Shown here in pieces: positions 1 to 6,500 of a stretch of DNA of 11,120 nt. This DNA comes from Rhodospirillaceae bacterium (lineage in GTDB: Bacteria; Pseudomonadota; Alphaproteobacteria; UBA828). Below the pieces are notes generated by a model. The model ran no database searches and was not told the DNA's origin. It worked only from the letters and a program-made list of their open reading frames with translations. Position 1 is the stretch's first letter, and every line of letters starts with the position of its first letter. A program made the translations under genes and the position numbers. The DNA lies in NCBI GenBank assembly GCA_028819955.1, contig JAPPKP010000378.1:1-11120 (forward strand), in the 5' to 3' direction.

Positions 1-1190
1 AGGACGCCGCGCGGGAAGGTGTTGAGGTTCTCGATGCCGTCGGCGGTGATGCGGCAGATGTCGTGGTGACGGAAGCCGCCGAGACCGTCCACGTTCACCA
101 TCGGCTCCACGGTCACGACCATATTCTCTTCGAGCACCGTGTCGTTGTATTGGCGAAGCTCGCCGCCTTCCTCGCGCCCGTACCAGATGCACATAATGCC
201 GACCGAGTGGCCAGTGCCGAAGGAGCGCCCCTCCAGGAGGCCCGCTTCGCGGTAGATCGGGTTGACCACCTTGTCGACGTCGGAGCACTTGATACCGGCG
301 CGGAGCGTCCGCAGCCCCGCATGATGCGCCTCGACGTTGGTCTTGAAGACCGCGAGCGCGTCGTCGGGGATATGCCCCCAATAGAGGCTTCGCTCGAGAA
401 CGTGATAGTAGCCGCCGATGATCGCGTACGGATTCACGCTGATCATCTCGCCCTTCTGCACGACCCGATGCGCGTTCATGATGTGGCCGACGCGGCTGCG
501 ATAGGGGCCGGTCTGGACCCAGCACATGTTGACGTTGTCGACCTCGATGTCGGGGAAGCGCCAGCGGAGCTCGTCCTCGATCGCGGAGTTGGCCGCCCGC
601 GCCATCTCGACCTCGGTGACGCCTGGCTTCAGAGCCTCCAGCGCGGCGTAGCCGCCAACCTCGCAGGTCTTGACGCCCTGCCGGATGAGTTCGATCTCCT
701 CCTCCGACTTGACCAGACGCTGGCGCATGGTGTCGTAGGCCACGTCGGCGAACTCGAAGCCGCCGAGCGCGCTGTCGATCATCGCCTTGAAGGCGACCGA
801 CACCGAGTCTTCCTCGTAGCCGAGGCGGCCGCTCGCGATCCCGTTGTCGCTCAGCACCTCGCCGAAGAGCCGCACATTGTTTTCGAGCGGACTCATCTCC
901 CAGTCATGGAAGAGGCGGATGTCCTCGTAGTAGCAGCAGTGCCGAGGCCGGACATCCTCGATGAGGGAGACGATCAGCGCGGGCTCGCCATTCCTCGGGA
1001 TCACCGCAGAGTGCAGCCGGCCGAAGGGCGGGCAGAAGAACCCGGTGTAGTACAGAACGTTATGAAGGCTGGTCAGGATCACGGCATCGAGCGAGCGCTC
1101 GTCCATCAGCGCGTGCAGATTGCGCAGGCGGCGTTGCATCTCGCCGACGCTCCAAACCTTCTGCGTGGTGATCCTCTCCACGTCGGTCAC
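1..1190 (-). CDS. Creatinase-type M24 hydrolase (creatine amidinohydrolase family), C-terminal end cut by window edge
   Basis: Likely a cytoplasmic homodimer that hydrolyses creatine to sarcosine and urea, or acts on a close guanidino analogue. 396 codons are visible and creatinases have about 400 residues, so only a few C-terminal residues are missing. Residues 1-150 form the creatinase N-terminal domain and include a TSLHNVLYYTGF segment close to the TSYHNINYYSDF segment of Pseudomonas putida creatinase as I recall it. The rest is the pita-bread domain. The P. putida active-site residues H232, E262, H324, E358 and H376 have counterparts at H236, E266 (LERSLY), H328 (GHSVG), E362 (VEPMV) and H376 (FRHHD). 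The metal-binding Asp pair of M24 aminopeptidases is absent, as expected for creatinase. I chose the GTG start at 1190 because GGAGGGGG lies about 6 bases upstream; the first in-frame ATG (1139) would remove 17 residues of the N-terminal domain. It is divergent from the LysR gene. The exact substrate is inferred by homology. Confidence 0.85.
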   Translation of the reverse strand, partial: MTDVERITTQKVWSVGEMQRRLRNLHALMDERSLDAVILTSLHNVLYYTGFFCPPFGRLHSAVIPRNGEPALIVSLIEDVRPRHCCYYEDIRLFHDWEMSPLENNVRLFGEVLSDNGIASGRLGYEEDSVSVAFKAMIDSALGGFEFADVAYDTMRQRLVKSEEEIELIRQGVKTCEVGGYAALEALKPGVTEVEMARAANSAIEDELRWRFPDIEVDNVNMCWVQTGPYRSRVGHIMNAHRVVQKGEMISVNPYAIIGGYYHVLERSLYWGHIPDDALAVFKTNVEAHHAGLRTLRAGIKCSDVDKVVNPIYREAGLLEGRSFGTGHSVGIMCIWYGREEGGELRQYNDTVLEENMVVTVEPMVNVDGLGGFRHHDICRITADGIENLNTFPRGV

Positions 1191-1333
1191 GGCGCCCCCC
1201 TCCACATCGCTGTCATTCCCGGCAATGAATCCCGTCAGATTACGAGGTGGCAACAACCACCAATAGCACCGAGCGATTGATTGTCCGCATTAATAGTCGA
1301 TATAGTTCCATGAGCGCCTCTCATGATGCATGA
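1191..1333. promoter_or_regulatory. Divergent control region between the creatinase-type gene and the LysR gene
   Basis: This 143-base intergenic stretch separates two divergent starts and is visibly more AT-rich than the genes beside it. LysR regulators commonly act from such positions on the divergent target and on themselves. I did not find a convincing T-N11-A palindrome, so no operator is assigned. On the minus strand I saw no well-spaced promoter for the creatinase-type gene. Confidence 0.5.
1277..1306 (+). promoter_or_regulatory. Candidate sigma70-type promoter for the LysR-led operon
   Basis: TTGATT (1277-1282) as -35 and TATAGT (1301-1306) as -10 are separated by 18 bases. A start site near 1313 would leave about 20 bases of leader before the LysR ATG at 1334. 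The leader has no clear SD. The call rests on hexamer match and spacing only. Confidence 0.4.
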
Positions 1334-2254
1334 ATGGAACGCATCCTCCCGATCGACCTGCTAAGAACGCTGCTCGTTCTGGCGCGGACGCAGAGCTTCT
1401 CACGGACGGGGGAAGAGATCGGCCGCTCGCAGTCGGCGGTGAGCCTGCAGATGCGACGCCTGCAGCAGATCGTCGGCGGGCCTATCCTCGCCAACTCCGG
1501 CAAGTCCTTCGGGCTGACGCCGCAGGGCGAGATTGTCCTGGAATACGCCAAGCAGATCGTGGCGTTGAACGACGAGTGCGTCGGCCGCCTGGACGGCGGC
1601 ATCCTGACCGGGACGATCCGCGTCGGCATCCCGAGCGATTTCGCGCTCTCGTTCCTGCCTCAACTGCTCGGCCGCTTCTCCGAAACCCACCCGGATGTCG
1701 CGCTCGACGTGACCTGCGAGCTCAGCCGCGACCTGATCGGCGGGCTCGCCCGGAACGCGTTCGACGTCGTGCTGGCTGTGCACGACGACAGATCGACAGC
1801 CGATCTGACGGATCAATGGCGCGAGCCGATGGCCTGGGTCGGCAGCCAGGCCCACGATCTCCGCGCGCGGCGCCCGCTCCCGCTGGTCCTTTTCCCGGAC
1901 GGCTGCCAGTACCGGCTGCGCGTGCTCAGCGCTCTACGGCGCCAGGACATCCCTTACAGGATCGTCTATTCCAGCTCCAACCTGGCCGGCAACCAGGCGG
2001 CGATCGAGAGCGGCCTCGGTCTCACGGCGATTTCGCAGAGCACTGTGCCGCCTACACTCCGCCCGCTGCCGCCGTGTCCAGAGCTGCCCGCCCTCGACGA
2101 CTTCGATATCGGCCTCTTCTGGAAACCCGTCGGGGCGACCGGCGCCATTCGCGCGCTGACCGCCGCCCTGGTCGAGGTGCTGGACCGCAGGCTCACCCGG
2201 ACGAAACTGCACCGAGGCAAGGCGCCGGCGCATGGCTCAGGCGCGTCGCGCTAG
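1334..2254 (+). CDS. LysR-type transcriptional regulator
   Basis: 306-residue DNA-binding regulator of normal LysR length. Residues about 5-65 form the winged helix-turn-helix; the segment SFSRTGEEIGRSQSAVSLQ (21-39) and the later LTPQGE (61-66) are typical of the family. Residues about 90-290 are the periplasmic-binding-protein-like effector domain, opening with the usual GTIRVGIPSDF. It probably senses a substrate or intermediate of the pathway encoded beside it and controls the divergent creatinase-type gene, the downstream genes, or both. Of the four ATGs at 1323-1336, only the one at 1334 is in frame with the LysR N terminus. The SD is weak. Its 3' end overlaps the next gene by 23 bases, which suggests co-transcription. 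Family assignment is secure; target and inducer are inferred from position. Confidence 0.92.
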   Translation: MERILPIDLLRTLLVLARTQSFSRTGEEIGRSQSAVSLQMRRLQQIVGGPILANSGKSFGLTPQGEIVLEYAKQIVALNDECVGRLDGGILTGTIRVGIPSDFALSFLPQLLGRFSETHPDVALDVTCELSRDLIGGLARNAFDVVLAVHDDRSTADLTDQWREPMAWVGSQAHDLRARRPLPLVLFPDGCQYRLRVLSALRRQDIPYRIVYSSSNLAGNQAAIESGLGLTAISQSTVPPTLRPLPPCPELPALDDFDIGLFWKPVGATGAIRALTAALVEVLDRRLTRTKLHRGKAPAHGSGASR

Positions 2255-2597
2255 GCGGGCCGGCCGGCCGAGCGCCGATGCGGTGCTGCTCGAAGGCAGC
2301 TACAGCTTCGAGCAGAAGATCACGGTCGAGTGGGAGACGCCGCTTGCGCCGGACGAGCTCGACGCGCTGCTTGCGCCGATCCTCGCCGAGCCCCGCTCCT
2401 TCGCCGAGATCCGGGCCTATGTCTCGGGCGCGCTCAAGGAGCGCGATCCGACGCTCCCGCCCGGCAAGATCAGCAAGTACCTGGTGTCCAGCCGCTCGCT
2501 CCGGGAGGCGCTGGACGCTCTGATTGCGGCCGAGCGAATCAGCGTCGCCCAAGAAAGTGGCGCAGGCGCCCGAATGTGGTCGAGGAGGCAGCCCTGA
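2232..2597 (+). CDS. Small protein of unknown function, possibly winged-helix-like
   Basis: 121 residues; I do not recognise the family. The ATG lies inside the last codons of the LysR gene (23-base overlap), and an in-frame GTG at 2283 (residue 18) is an alternative start. The first 15 residues are Arg/Ala-rich. Residues 20-120 alternate short helical-looking stretches and end in SLREALDALIAAERISVAQE followed by a GAGARMWSRR tail. A helix followed by a short beta-wing is how many winged-helix domains finish, so a DNA-binding or replication-like fold is possible, but this is only a shape argument. It has no signal peptide, membrane segment or cysteine. It sits between the regulator and the M24 gene on the same strand, and may be an accessory or regulatory partner. 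It could also be a non-conserved ORF, because GC-rich DNA yields many open frames. Confidence 0.5.
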   Translation: MAQARRARRAGRPSADAVLLEGSYSFEQKITVEWETPLAPDELDALLAPILAEPRSFAEIRAYVSGALKERDPTLPPGKISKYLVSSRSLREALDALIAAERISVAQESGAGARMWSRRQP

Positions 2598-2667
2598 CCT
2601 TCGCCGGTTGGAGGAATGCCGGCGATGGAAGTACCCTTCCGCGACAGCAGGTCGAAAGGGGGCGGCC

Positions 2668-3873
2668 ATGACGAGCCAGGTCTTTCCCAGGGAGGAATAC
2701 GAGGCGCGCTGGGCCAAGGTGCACGGCGAGATGGCGCGGCGCGGCTACGAGACTGCCGTCATCTGGTCGCGGGGCGCGAGCTCCTACGACCGCTGCGCCA
2801 ACCTGCTCTGGCTGGTGAACCACTATTCGGGGCACCCCGGCCAGACGCCAGACAACAACCTGTGGCAGGGGCGCGGCCACAATGCCGTGATCATGCGTGC
2901 CGGCCGGGAGCCGGAGCTGCACAACGACGAGCTTCTGGAGCCGGCGGACTGGCTCGCGACCGACAACTGGCACTGGCACCAGAACCCGATCAAAGGCACC
3001 GCCGACGCGCTCAACGCTCAGGGGATCGCCGGCCCGGTCGCCATCGTCGGCACGGACTTTCTGCCCTGCAAGTACATGGACTGGCTGCGCGAATGGTGCC
3101 CGCGCATCGACTGGCGGCCGGAGGACGACCTCGTCAAGTCGGTGCAGCACGTCAAGAGCCCGCGGGAGCTCGATGTCTTTCGCGAGGCAGGCGATATCGC
3201 AAGCCGCGCGCTGACGCTCATCATGGAGGGGCTGGTCTCGGGCCAGACCGAAGCCGAGGCCGCAGCCGCCGGCGCCGCCGAGGTGGTGCGACGGGGCGGC
3301 ATTCCCGCGATCATCCGCCTCTCCCACGGCACGGGCGACGAGATGAACAATTTCAGCCGCTATCCGCTGAGCGGCGCCGATCCCGATTCCGCGCCCGTGG
3401 ACGGAGATTTCGTGCGTGCCTGGATCATGGGGCCCATGCGGCACGGCTACTTCCTGGACCCGGGGCGGACGGCGGTGTGCGGGCGACGGCCGAGCAACAC
3501 CCAGCGCGAGCTGATGGAAGCCTGCATGGGCATCGTCGACGGGGTGATGGCGAAGATTCGCCCCGGCGTCTCGCCCCACGAGCTCGCGCGCGAGGGCGAC
3601 CGACTCACCAGGGAGGCCGGCGGCGGCGACACGGTCGATCAGGCCGGCCTGCAATGGCCGCTCTACGGCCACCTCTGCGACATGATGTTCGAGAACCCGA
3701 TGTACGGGCTTTCGACCTGCGACGAGGACCAGCTCATCCAGGAGAACATGGTGTGTAGCTCCGAGGCGTTCCTCGCCTGGGAGGGGGTCGGCGCGGTGGG
3801 CTTCGAGCAGAACCTGATCGTCCACGAGGACGGCGTCGAGGTCATCACCACCACGCCGGTCTACTGGGAATAA
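2668..3873 (+). CDS. M24-family (creatinase/Xaa-Pro peptidase fold) hydrolase, divergent
   Basis: 401-residue protein with an N-terminal creatinase-like domain (about 1-165) and a C-terminal pita-bread domain (about 170-401). Usual M24 metal-ligand positions map to D264 (YFLDPGRT), H335 (YGHLCD), E366 (CSSEAF) and E380 (GFEQN). The first Asp, normally 11 residues before D264, is Ile253, so the set is incomplete. The usual Glu-Asp near the last ligand is Glu-Gln. A further His, H220 (LSHGTGDE), may play the upstream catalytic-His role. The protein is therefore neither a standard two-metal aminopeptidase nor a close copy of the creatinase at 1-1190. I chose ATG 2668 because an AAAGGGGG SD lies about 8 bases upstream; the frame opens earlier (ATG 2524), but those extra 48 residues overlap the preceding gene and look non-native. 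The amidohydrolase gene follows after 39 bases. It is probably a hydrolase of a small C-N or amidino compound; the substrate is unknown. Confidence 0.85.
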   Translation: MTSQVFPREEYEARWAKVHGEMARRGYETAVIWSRGASSYDRCANLLWLVNHYSGHPGQTPDNNLWQGRGHNAVIMRAGREPELHNDELLEPADWLATDNWHWHQNPIKGTADALNAQGIAGPVAIVGTDFLPCKYMDWLREWCPRIDWRPEDDLVKSVQHVKSPRELDVFREAGDIASRALTLIMEGLVSGQTEAEAAAAGAAEVVRRGGIPAIIRLSHGTGDEMNNFSRYPLSGADPDSAPVDGDFVRAWIMGPMRHGYFLDPGRTAVCGRRPSNTQRELMEACMGIVDGVMAKIRPGVSPHELAREGDRLTREAGGGDTVDQAGLQWPLYGHLCDMMFENPMYGLSTCDEDQLIQENMVCSSEAFLAWEGVGAVGFEQNLIVHEDGVEVITTTPVYWE

Positions 3874-3912
3874 CGGCGCGGCCCCAACAATCATAGTGAC
3901 GGCGGAGGAGAC

Positions 3913-5166
3913 ATGACGGACGCGGCTCCGGGCCCCGAGTGGGACCTTCTTATCCACGACGCGGTGCGCCTCGACGATGCGGCGCCGGTCTCCATCGGCA
4001 TCCGCGACGGCCGCATCGAGGCGGTCGCGCCCACGCTCGATGGCCACGCGGCTGAGCGCATCGACGCGTGCGGCGGACTGGTCACGCCCTCCTTCGTCGA
4101 TCCCCACTTCCACATCGACAAAGTGCTGAGCCGCGACCTGCTCGGTGCGCGCGGCCCGCAGGAAGCCTTCGACCGCGCCCGCGAGGCCAAGATCCATTTC
4201 ACCGTCGCCGACGTGGAGGAGCGCGCCAGCACCGCCCTCAGACTCGCCGCGGCCCACGGCATCGGCCGCCTGCACGCCCAGATCGACGTGGACTTCGCCA
4301 CCAGGCTGGTCTCTTTCGAAGGCGTGATGCGCGCGCGCGATCGTTTCGCCGGCATCGTCGACGTCACCCTCGTGGCCTTCCCCCAGGAAGGGATCGTCGC
4401 GGACCCGGAGGCGCCGGCGCTGCTGCGCGAAGCGCTCGACATGGGCGCTGCGGCGGTCGGTGGCCTGCCGGAGGTCGAGGCCTCGGTCGAGGACCAGCGC
4501 ACTCATGTCGAGACCGTGCTCGAACTCGCCGCCGAGTTCGGCGTGGGCGTGGAGATGCACGCCGACTACATGGACCGGGCCGAGCTCAAGACGCTGGAGA
4601 TGCTGGCCGAGGCCACCATCGCCCACGGCCTGCAGGGCCGGGTCGTCGCCAGCCACTGCAACGCGCTCGCGGTCTACCCTGACGAGGAGGCGACGCGGGT
4701 GATCGACAAGGTGCTGGACGCTGACATGTCGGTCGCCGTGCTGCCCATCGCCAACCTCCAGATGCTGGGCGGCGAGGGCCGGACGCCCCGGAACCGGGGC
4801 TCGTCGCGGGTGAAGGAGATGCTCGACGCTGGCATCAACGTCGCTGCCGGCGCCGACAACATGTACGACATCTGGTACCGCTTCAACCGGATGGACCCGG
4901 TGGAGCTCGCCTACATGACCGTGCACAGCGCCGGCATGAGGACCGATGAGGAGGTCCGCGAGGGCTTCGAGATGGTAACCACGCGGGCGGCAAGGATCAT
5001 CGGCGCGCCCGTACCCGAGGTCGCCGCAGGCTCTCCCGCCGACCTGGTGGTCTTCGAGGCGACGAACCTGGTCGATGTCCTGCGGCGCCTTCCCGGCCGC
5101 CGCATCCACATCAAGGCGGGCCGGCCGGTCGGCGGGATCGAAGGCTCGTCCTGGTCCGCCGCCTGA
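3913..5166 (+). CDS. CodA-like amidohydrolase (cytosine-deaminase family), atypical active site
   Basis: 417-residue metal-dependent TIM-barrel hydrolase. Compared with E. coli cytosine deaminase as I recall it, the metal ligands are present: H65 and H67 (PHFHIDK), H216 (EMHAD), H248 (ASHCNA) and D315 (GADNMYDIWY). The substrate-contact Gln is kept at Q158 in VAFPQEG. Two positions differ: the catalytic Glu (E217 in CodA, sequence HCDE) is Tyr219 here (HADY), and CodA D314 is Asn316. Canonical cytosine deamination is therefore unlikely. A ring-opening or deaminating reaction on another cyclic amide or amidine is plausible, for example creatinine-like, hydantoin-like or triazine-like compounds. 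Flanking beta-strand segments (about 10-55 and 370-410) are normal for the family. The start has a GGAGGAG SD 2 bases upstream. It is the last gene of the LysR-led run and converges on the GntR gene. Confidence 0.87.
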   Translation: MTDAAPGPEWDLLIHDAVRLDDAAPVSIGIRDGRIEAVAPTLDGHAAERIDACGGLVTPSFVDPHFHIDKVLSRDLLGARGPQEAFDRAREAKIHFTVADVEERASTALRLAAAHGIGRLHAQIDVDFATRLVSFEGVMRARDRFAGIVDVTLVAFPQEGIVADPEAPALLREALDMGAAAVGGLPEVEASVEDQRTHVETVLELAAEFGVGVEMHADYMDRAELKTLEMLAEATIAHGLQGRVVASHCNALAVYPDEEATRVIDKVLDADMSVAVLPIANLQMLGGEGRTPRNRGSSRVKEMLDAGINVAAGADNMYDIWYRFNRMDPVELAYMTVHSAGMRTDEEVREGFEMVTTRAARIIGAPVPEVAAGSPADLVVFEATNLVDVLRRLPGRRIHIKAGRPVGGIEGSSWSAA

Positions 5167-5207
5167 ACCGTCGCCTCAACGAGAGTGGCAATTGTCAGGT
5201 GATTACC

Positions 5208-5229
5208 CTATCTGTACATCTATCTGTAC
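5208..5229. repeat. Tandem 10-bp direct repeat CTATCTGTAC, 12-bp period
   Basis: The 10-mer CTATCTGTAC occurs at 5208-5217 and again, perfectly, at 5220-5229. The first copy includes the palindromic hexamer TGTACA (5213-5218). It lies in the 68-base space between two convergent genes, where neither needs a promoter. It could be a protein-binding site, an insertion scar or chance. No stem-loop followed by T residues was found here, so no terminator is assigned. Confidence 0.5.
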
Positions 5230-5234
5230 GGCCA

Positions 5235-5903
5235 TTACTCCGTTCTCTCACAATGCATTAATATGCTTCGAAGCTCATCGCCAGCAGCTTCGATGTCGCC
5301 AAAGATACCCTGCTTTACCTTTTGAACATCCCCGTTTTCCAACGCATCGACAATTTGTTTATGCCATAGATTACTATTGGACAGGTAGTCTGATCCTTGG
5401 AACAGTCTGTTGAAAAATGGGGCGACTTGTACCCAAAGATCTCGGATTATGTCCAATAGCAACGCTGAATTGGACCTTTCGTAAATGAAAAAGTGAAATT
5501 TCTCGTTTTGTATTGTGTAGTCGGCCATGTTCAACTTGTCGATGGACCGATCCATTTGTTCGACCAATGACTCGAGCGCTTTCACATCTTGTCTTGTAAT
5601 GTTCGGGCAGGCAAGCTCGGCTGCCATGGGCTCAAGAGCGCAGCGAATTCGGCGAACCTCTTCGAATCGTCCTGTCGAAAGAACCGGCACCATAAACGAC
5701 TTGTTTGGCTGCAGTTCCAGAGCGTTCTCAGCCACGAGCCGTTGCAGCGCCTCGCGTACCGGAGTCGCCGAGATACCGTATTCATCCGCGAGACTCCTGA
5801 TGCGGAGGATTTCTCCCGGCTCGAAGCGGGCGGAGATCAGGCCAGATCGGACCTTTTCGTAGGCCTTTTCAGCGAGTGTGGTGTGTTCGATTCTCTCTTC
5901 CAT
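5235..5903 (-). CDS. GntR-family (FadR/FCD type) transcriptional regulator
   Basis: 222 residues. The winged helix-turn-helix spans about 8-73, with RSLADEYGISATPVREALQR (36-55) as the diagnostic GntR motif. The all-helical FCD ligand domain spans about 78-215. FCD proteins usually bind a metal through one Asp and three His; here those positions read N133, H137 (NEKFH), H181 (LWHKQ) and probably D203, so the site is degenerate and may bind ligand differently. The ATG at 5903 is preceded on its strand by AGGAG with 8 bases spacing. A TTG at 5933 would add 10 residues without better support. Base composition stands out: 20 of 60 bases are G or C at 5461-5520 and 26 of 60 at 5401-5460, far below neighbouring genes, which suggests acquisition from another lineage. 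It is divergent from the ABC importer operon, its most likely target. Confidence 0.93.
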   Translation of the reverse strand: MEERIEHTTLAEKAYEKVRSGLISARFEPGEILRIRSLADEYGISATPVREALQRLVAENALELQPNKSFMVPVLSTGRFEEVRRIRCALEPMAAELACPNITRQDVKALESLVEQMDRSIDKLNMADYTIQNEKFHFFIYERSNSALLLDIIRDLWVQVAPFFNRLFQGSDYLSNSNLWHKQIVDALENGDVQKVKQGIFGDIEAAGDELRSILMHCERTE

Positions 5904-5970
5904 ACGGAGTGCTCCTGAACCCACTGTCGCCAATAGTGATATCCCGCTCCGGTTGTCAGGTCCGTGGGCG

Positions 5971-5988
5971 ACTAATCACAGGTTTAGT
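5971..5988. promoter_or_regulatory. Imperfect palindrome upstream of the GntR gene, possible operator
   Basis: ACTAA at 5971-5975 pairs with TTAGT at 5984-5988. Six of nine base pairs of the 18-bp palindrome match. It is about 70-85 bases upstream of the GntR start, a position suited to autoregulation. The centre is poorly symmetric, so the call is weak. Confidence 0.25.
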
Positions 5989-6046
5989 ACGGTTCCCAAT
6001 GCTTGCGCGCCTCCGTCATATGGCTAACGGTAATCCCTACAAATGA

Positions 6047-6190
6047 ATAGTGTACAACGAGCAGGCTCTTCTGGGGCTCGCCGACTACAAAGCGATTGGA
6101 CGTCGCATGGATCAGGTAGACGCATCGTCATGTCATCGAGGCCATTCTGGACGGCGTTGCCCAAGCTGTGCCCTCTCTGTACCTCGCCAT
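6047..6190 (+). pseudogene. Possible remnant of a second GntR/FCD regulator, frameshifted
   Basis: Reading from 6050 gives YNEQALLGLADYKAIGRRMD and then QVD. Switching frame at about 6120 continues as THRHVIEAILDGVAQAV and then PSLYLAME. The joined pattern, Arg-rich then H-R-x-x-I-x-A-I-x-x-G then L-Y-x-x-M, resembles the last helices of an FCD domain (EHRxIIxAIxxGDxxxAxxLYxxH). Neither frame alone is a plausible protein and no N-terminal domain was found upstream. The resemblance is short and could be chance. If real, it is a decayed plus-strand regulator gene that once preceded the importer. Confidence 0.25.
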
Positions 6191-6366
6191 GGAAACCCCC
6201 GAACGACAACTTTGGCGTCTGTGTCTGCGCCAGTCACGCTCGCCCCAGAGTGCGCGCAGACGCCGGGCCCAAGGCAGATCCGGATGGTCATCGTCGACCG
6301 CCACCGCCCGGATGGGGCGTCCCTCCCACCGTGAGCCCCTCCAAGCTCTTTCTACAGTCCGGGGCG

Positions 6367-6388
6367 ACATGTGCAAATTCGCACTTGT
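6367..6388. promoter_or_regulatory. 22-bp operator-like palindrome overlapping the importer -35 box
   Basis: The left half reads ACAtGTGCaAA and the right half TTcGCACtTGT; capitals mark paired bases. Nine of eleven base pairs are symmetric around 6377/6378. The right arm overlaps TTGTTC, the candidate -35 at 6385-6390, so a protein bound here would block RNA polymerase. A GntR dimer site is the obvious guess given the neighbouring gene, but a LysR or an unlinked regulator is possible. Confidence 0.6.
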
Positions 6389-6413
6389 TCACGTGGTACA
6401 GAAAATATATCAT
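6385..6413 (+). promoter_or_regulatory. Candidate sigma70-type promoter of the importer operon
   Basis: TTGTTC (6385-6390) and TATCAT (6408-6413) are separated by exactly 17 bases inside an AT-rich patch. The -10 lies in a duplicated ATATATC (6405-6411 and 6412-6418). Initiation near 6420 would give a leader of about 200 bases before the ATPase ATG at 6624. Confidence 0.5.
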
Positions 6414-6463
6414 ATATCGTATTATGGGATACGGGCGACGGGCAGGAGGCGATTCGATCCGAT

Positions 6464-6481
6464 AACCCGAGGAGGCGGGTT
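6464..6481 (+). promoter_or_regulatory. Leader hairpin presenting an SD sequence in its loop
   Basis: AACCCG (6464-6469) pairs perfectly with CGGGTT (6476-6481), and the six-base loop is AGGAGG, a full Shine-Dalgarno sequence. One base after the stem is an ATG (6483) opening a five-codon frame. The same octamer AGGAGGCG also occurs at 6444-6451. The arrangement could serve translation control or binding of a GGA-recognising protein such as CsrA/RsmA. Function is inferred from shape only. Confidence 0.4.
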
Positions 6482-6482
6482 G

Positions 6483-6500
6483 ATGCAGAGGAAGTGCTGA
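6483..6500 (+). CDS. Possible five-codon leader peptide (MQRKC)
   Basis: ATG 6483 follows the loop-borne AGGAGG (6470-6475) at a normal 7-base spacing and encodes Met-Gln-Arg-Lys-Cys before TGA at 6498-6500. The stop is followed directly by a GTG in frame with the ATPase gene. It could be a translated upstream ORF in the importer leader. Such short frames also arise by chance, so the support is the SD and hairpin, not the peptide. Confidence 0.25.
   Translation: MQRKC

Noticed and set aside
63..1280. 405-residue plus-strand open frame
   Set aside because: Antisense shadow of the creatinase-type gene, which has conserved active-site residues and a strong SD.
2524..2667. N-terminal extension of the M24 protein from ATG 2524
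   Set aside because: Overlaps the preceding gene, lacks an SD and adds Arg/Ser-rich residues unlike the family; ATG 2668 has a good SD.
2539..5109. 856-residue minus-strand open frame
   Set aside because: Exactly antisense to the M24 and amidohydrolase genes; composition is Asp/Arg/His/Val-rich with no domain. GC-rich codon bias keeps the opposite strand open.
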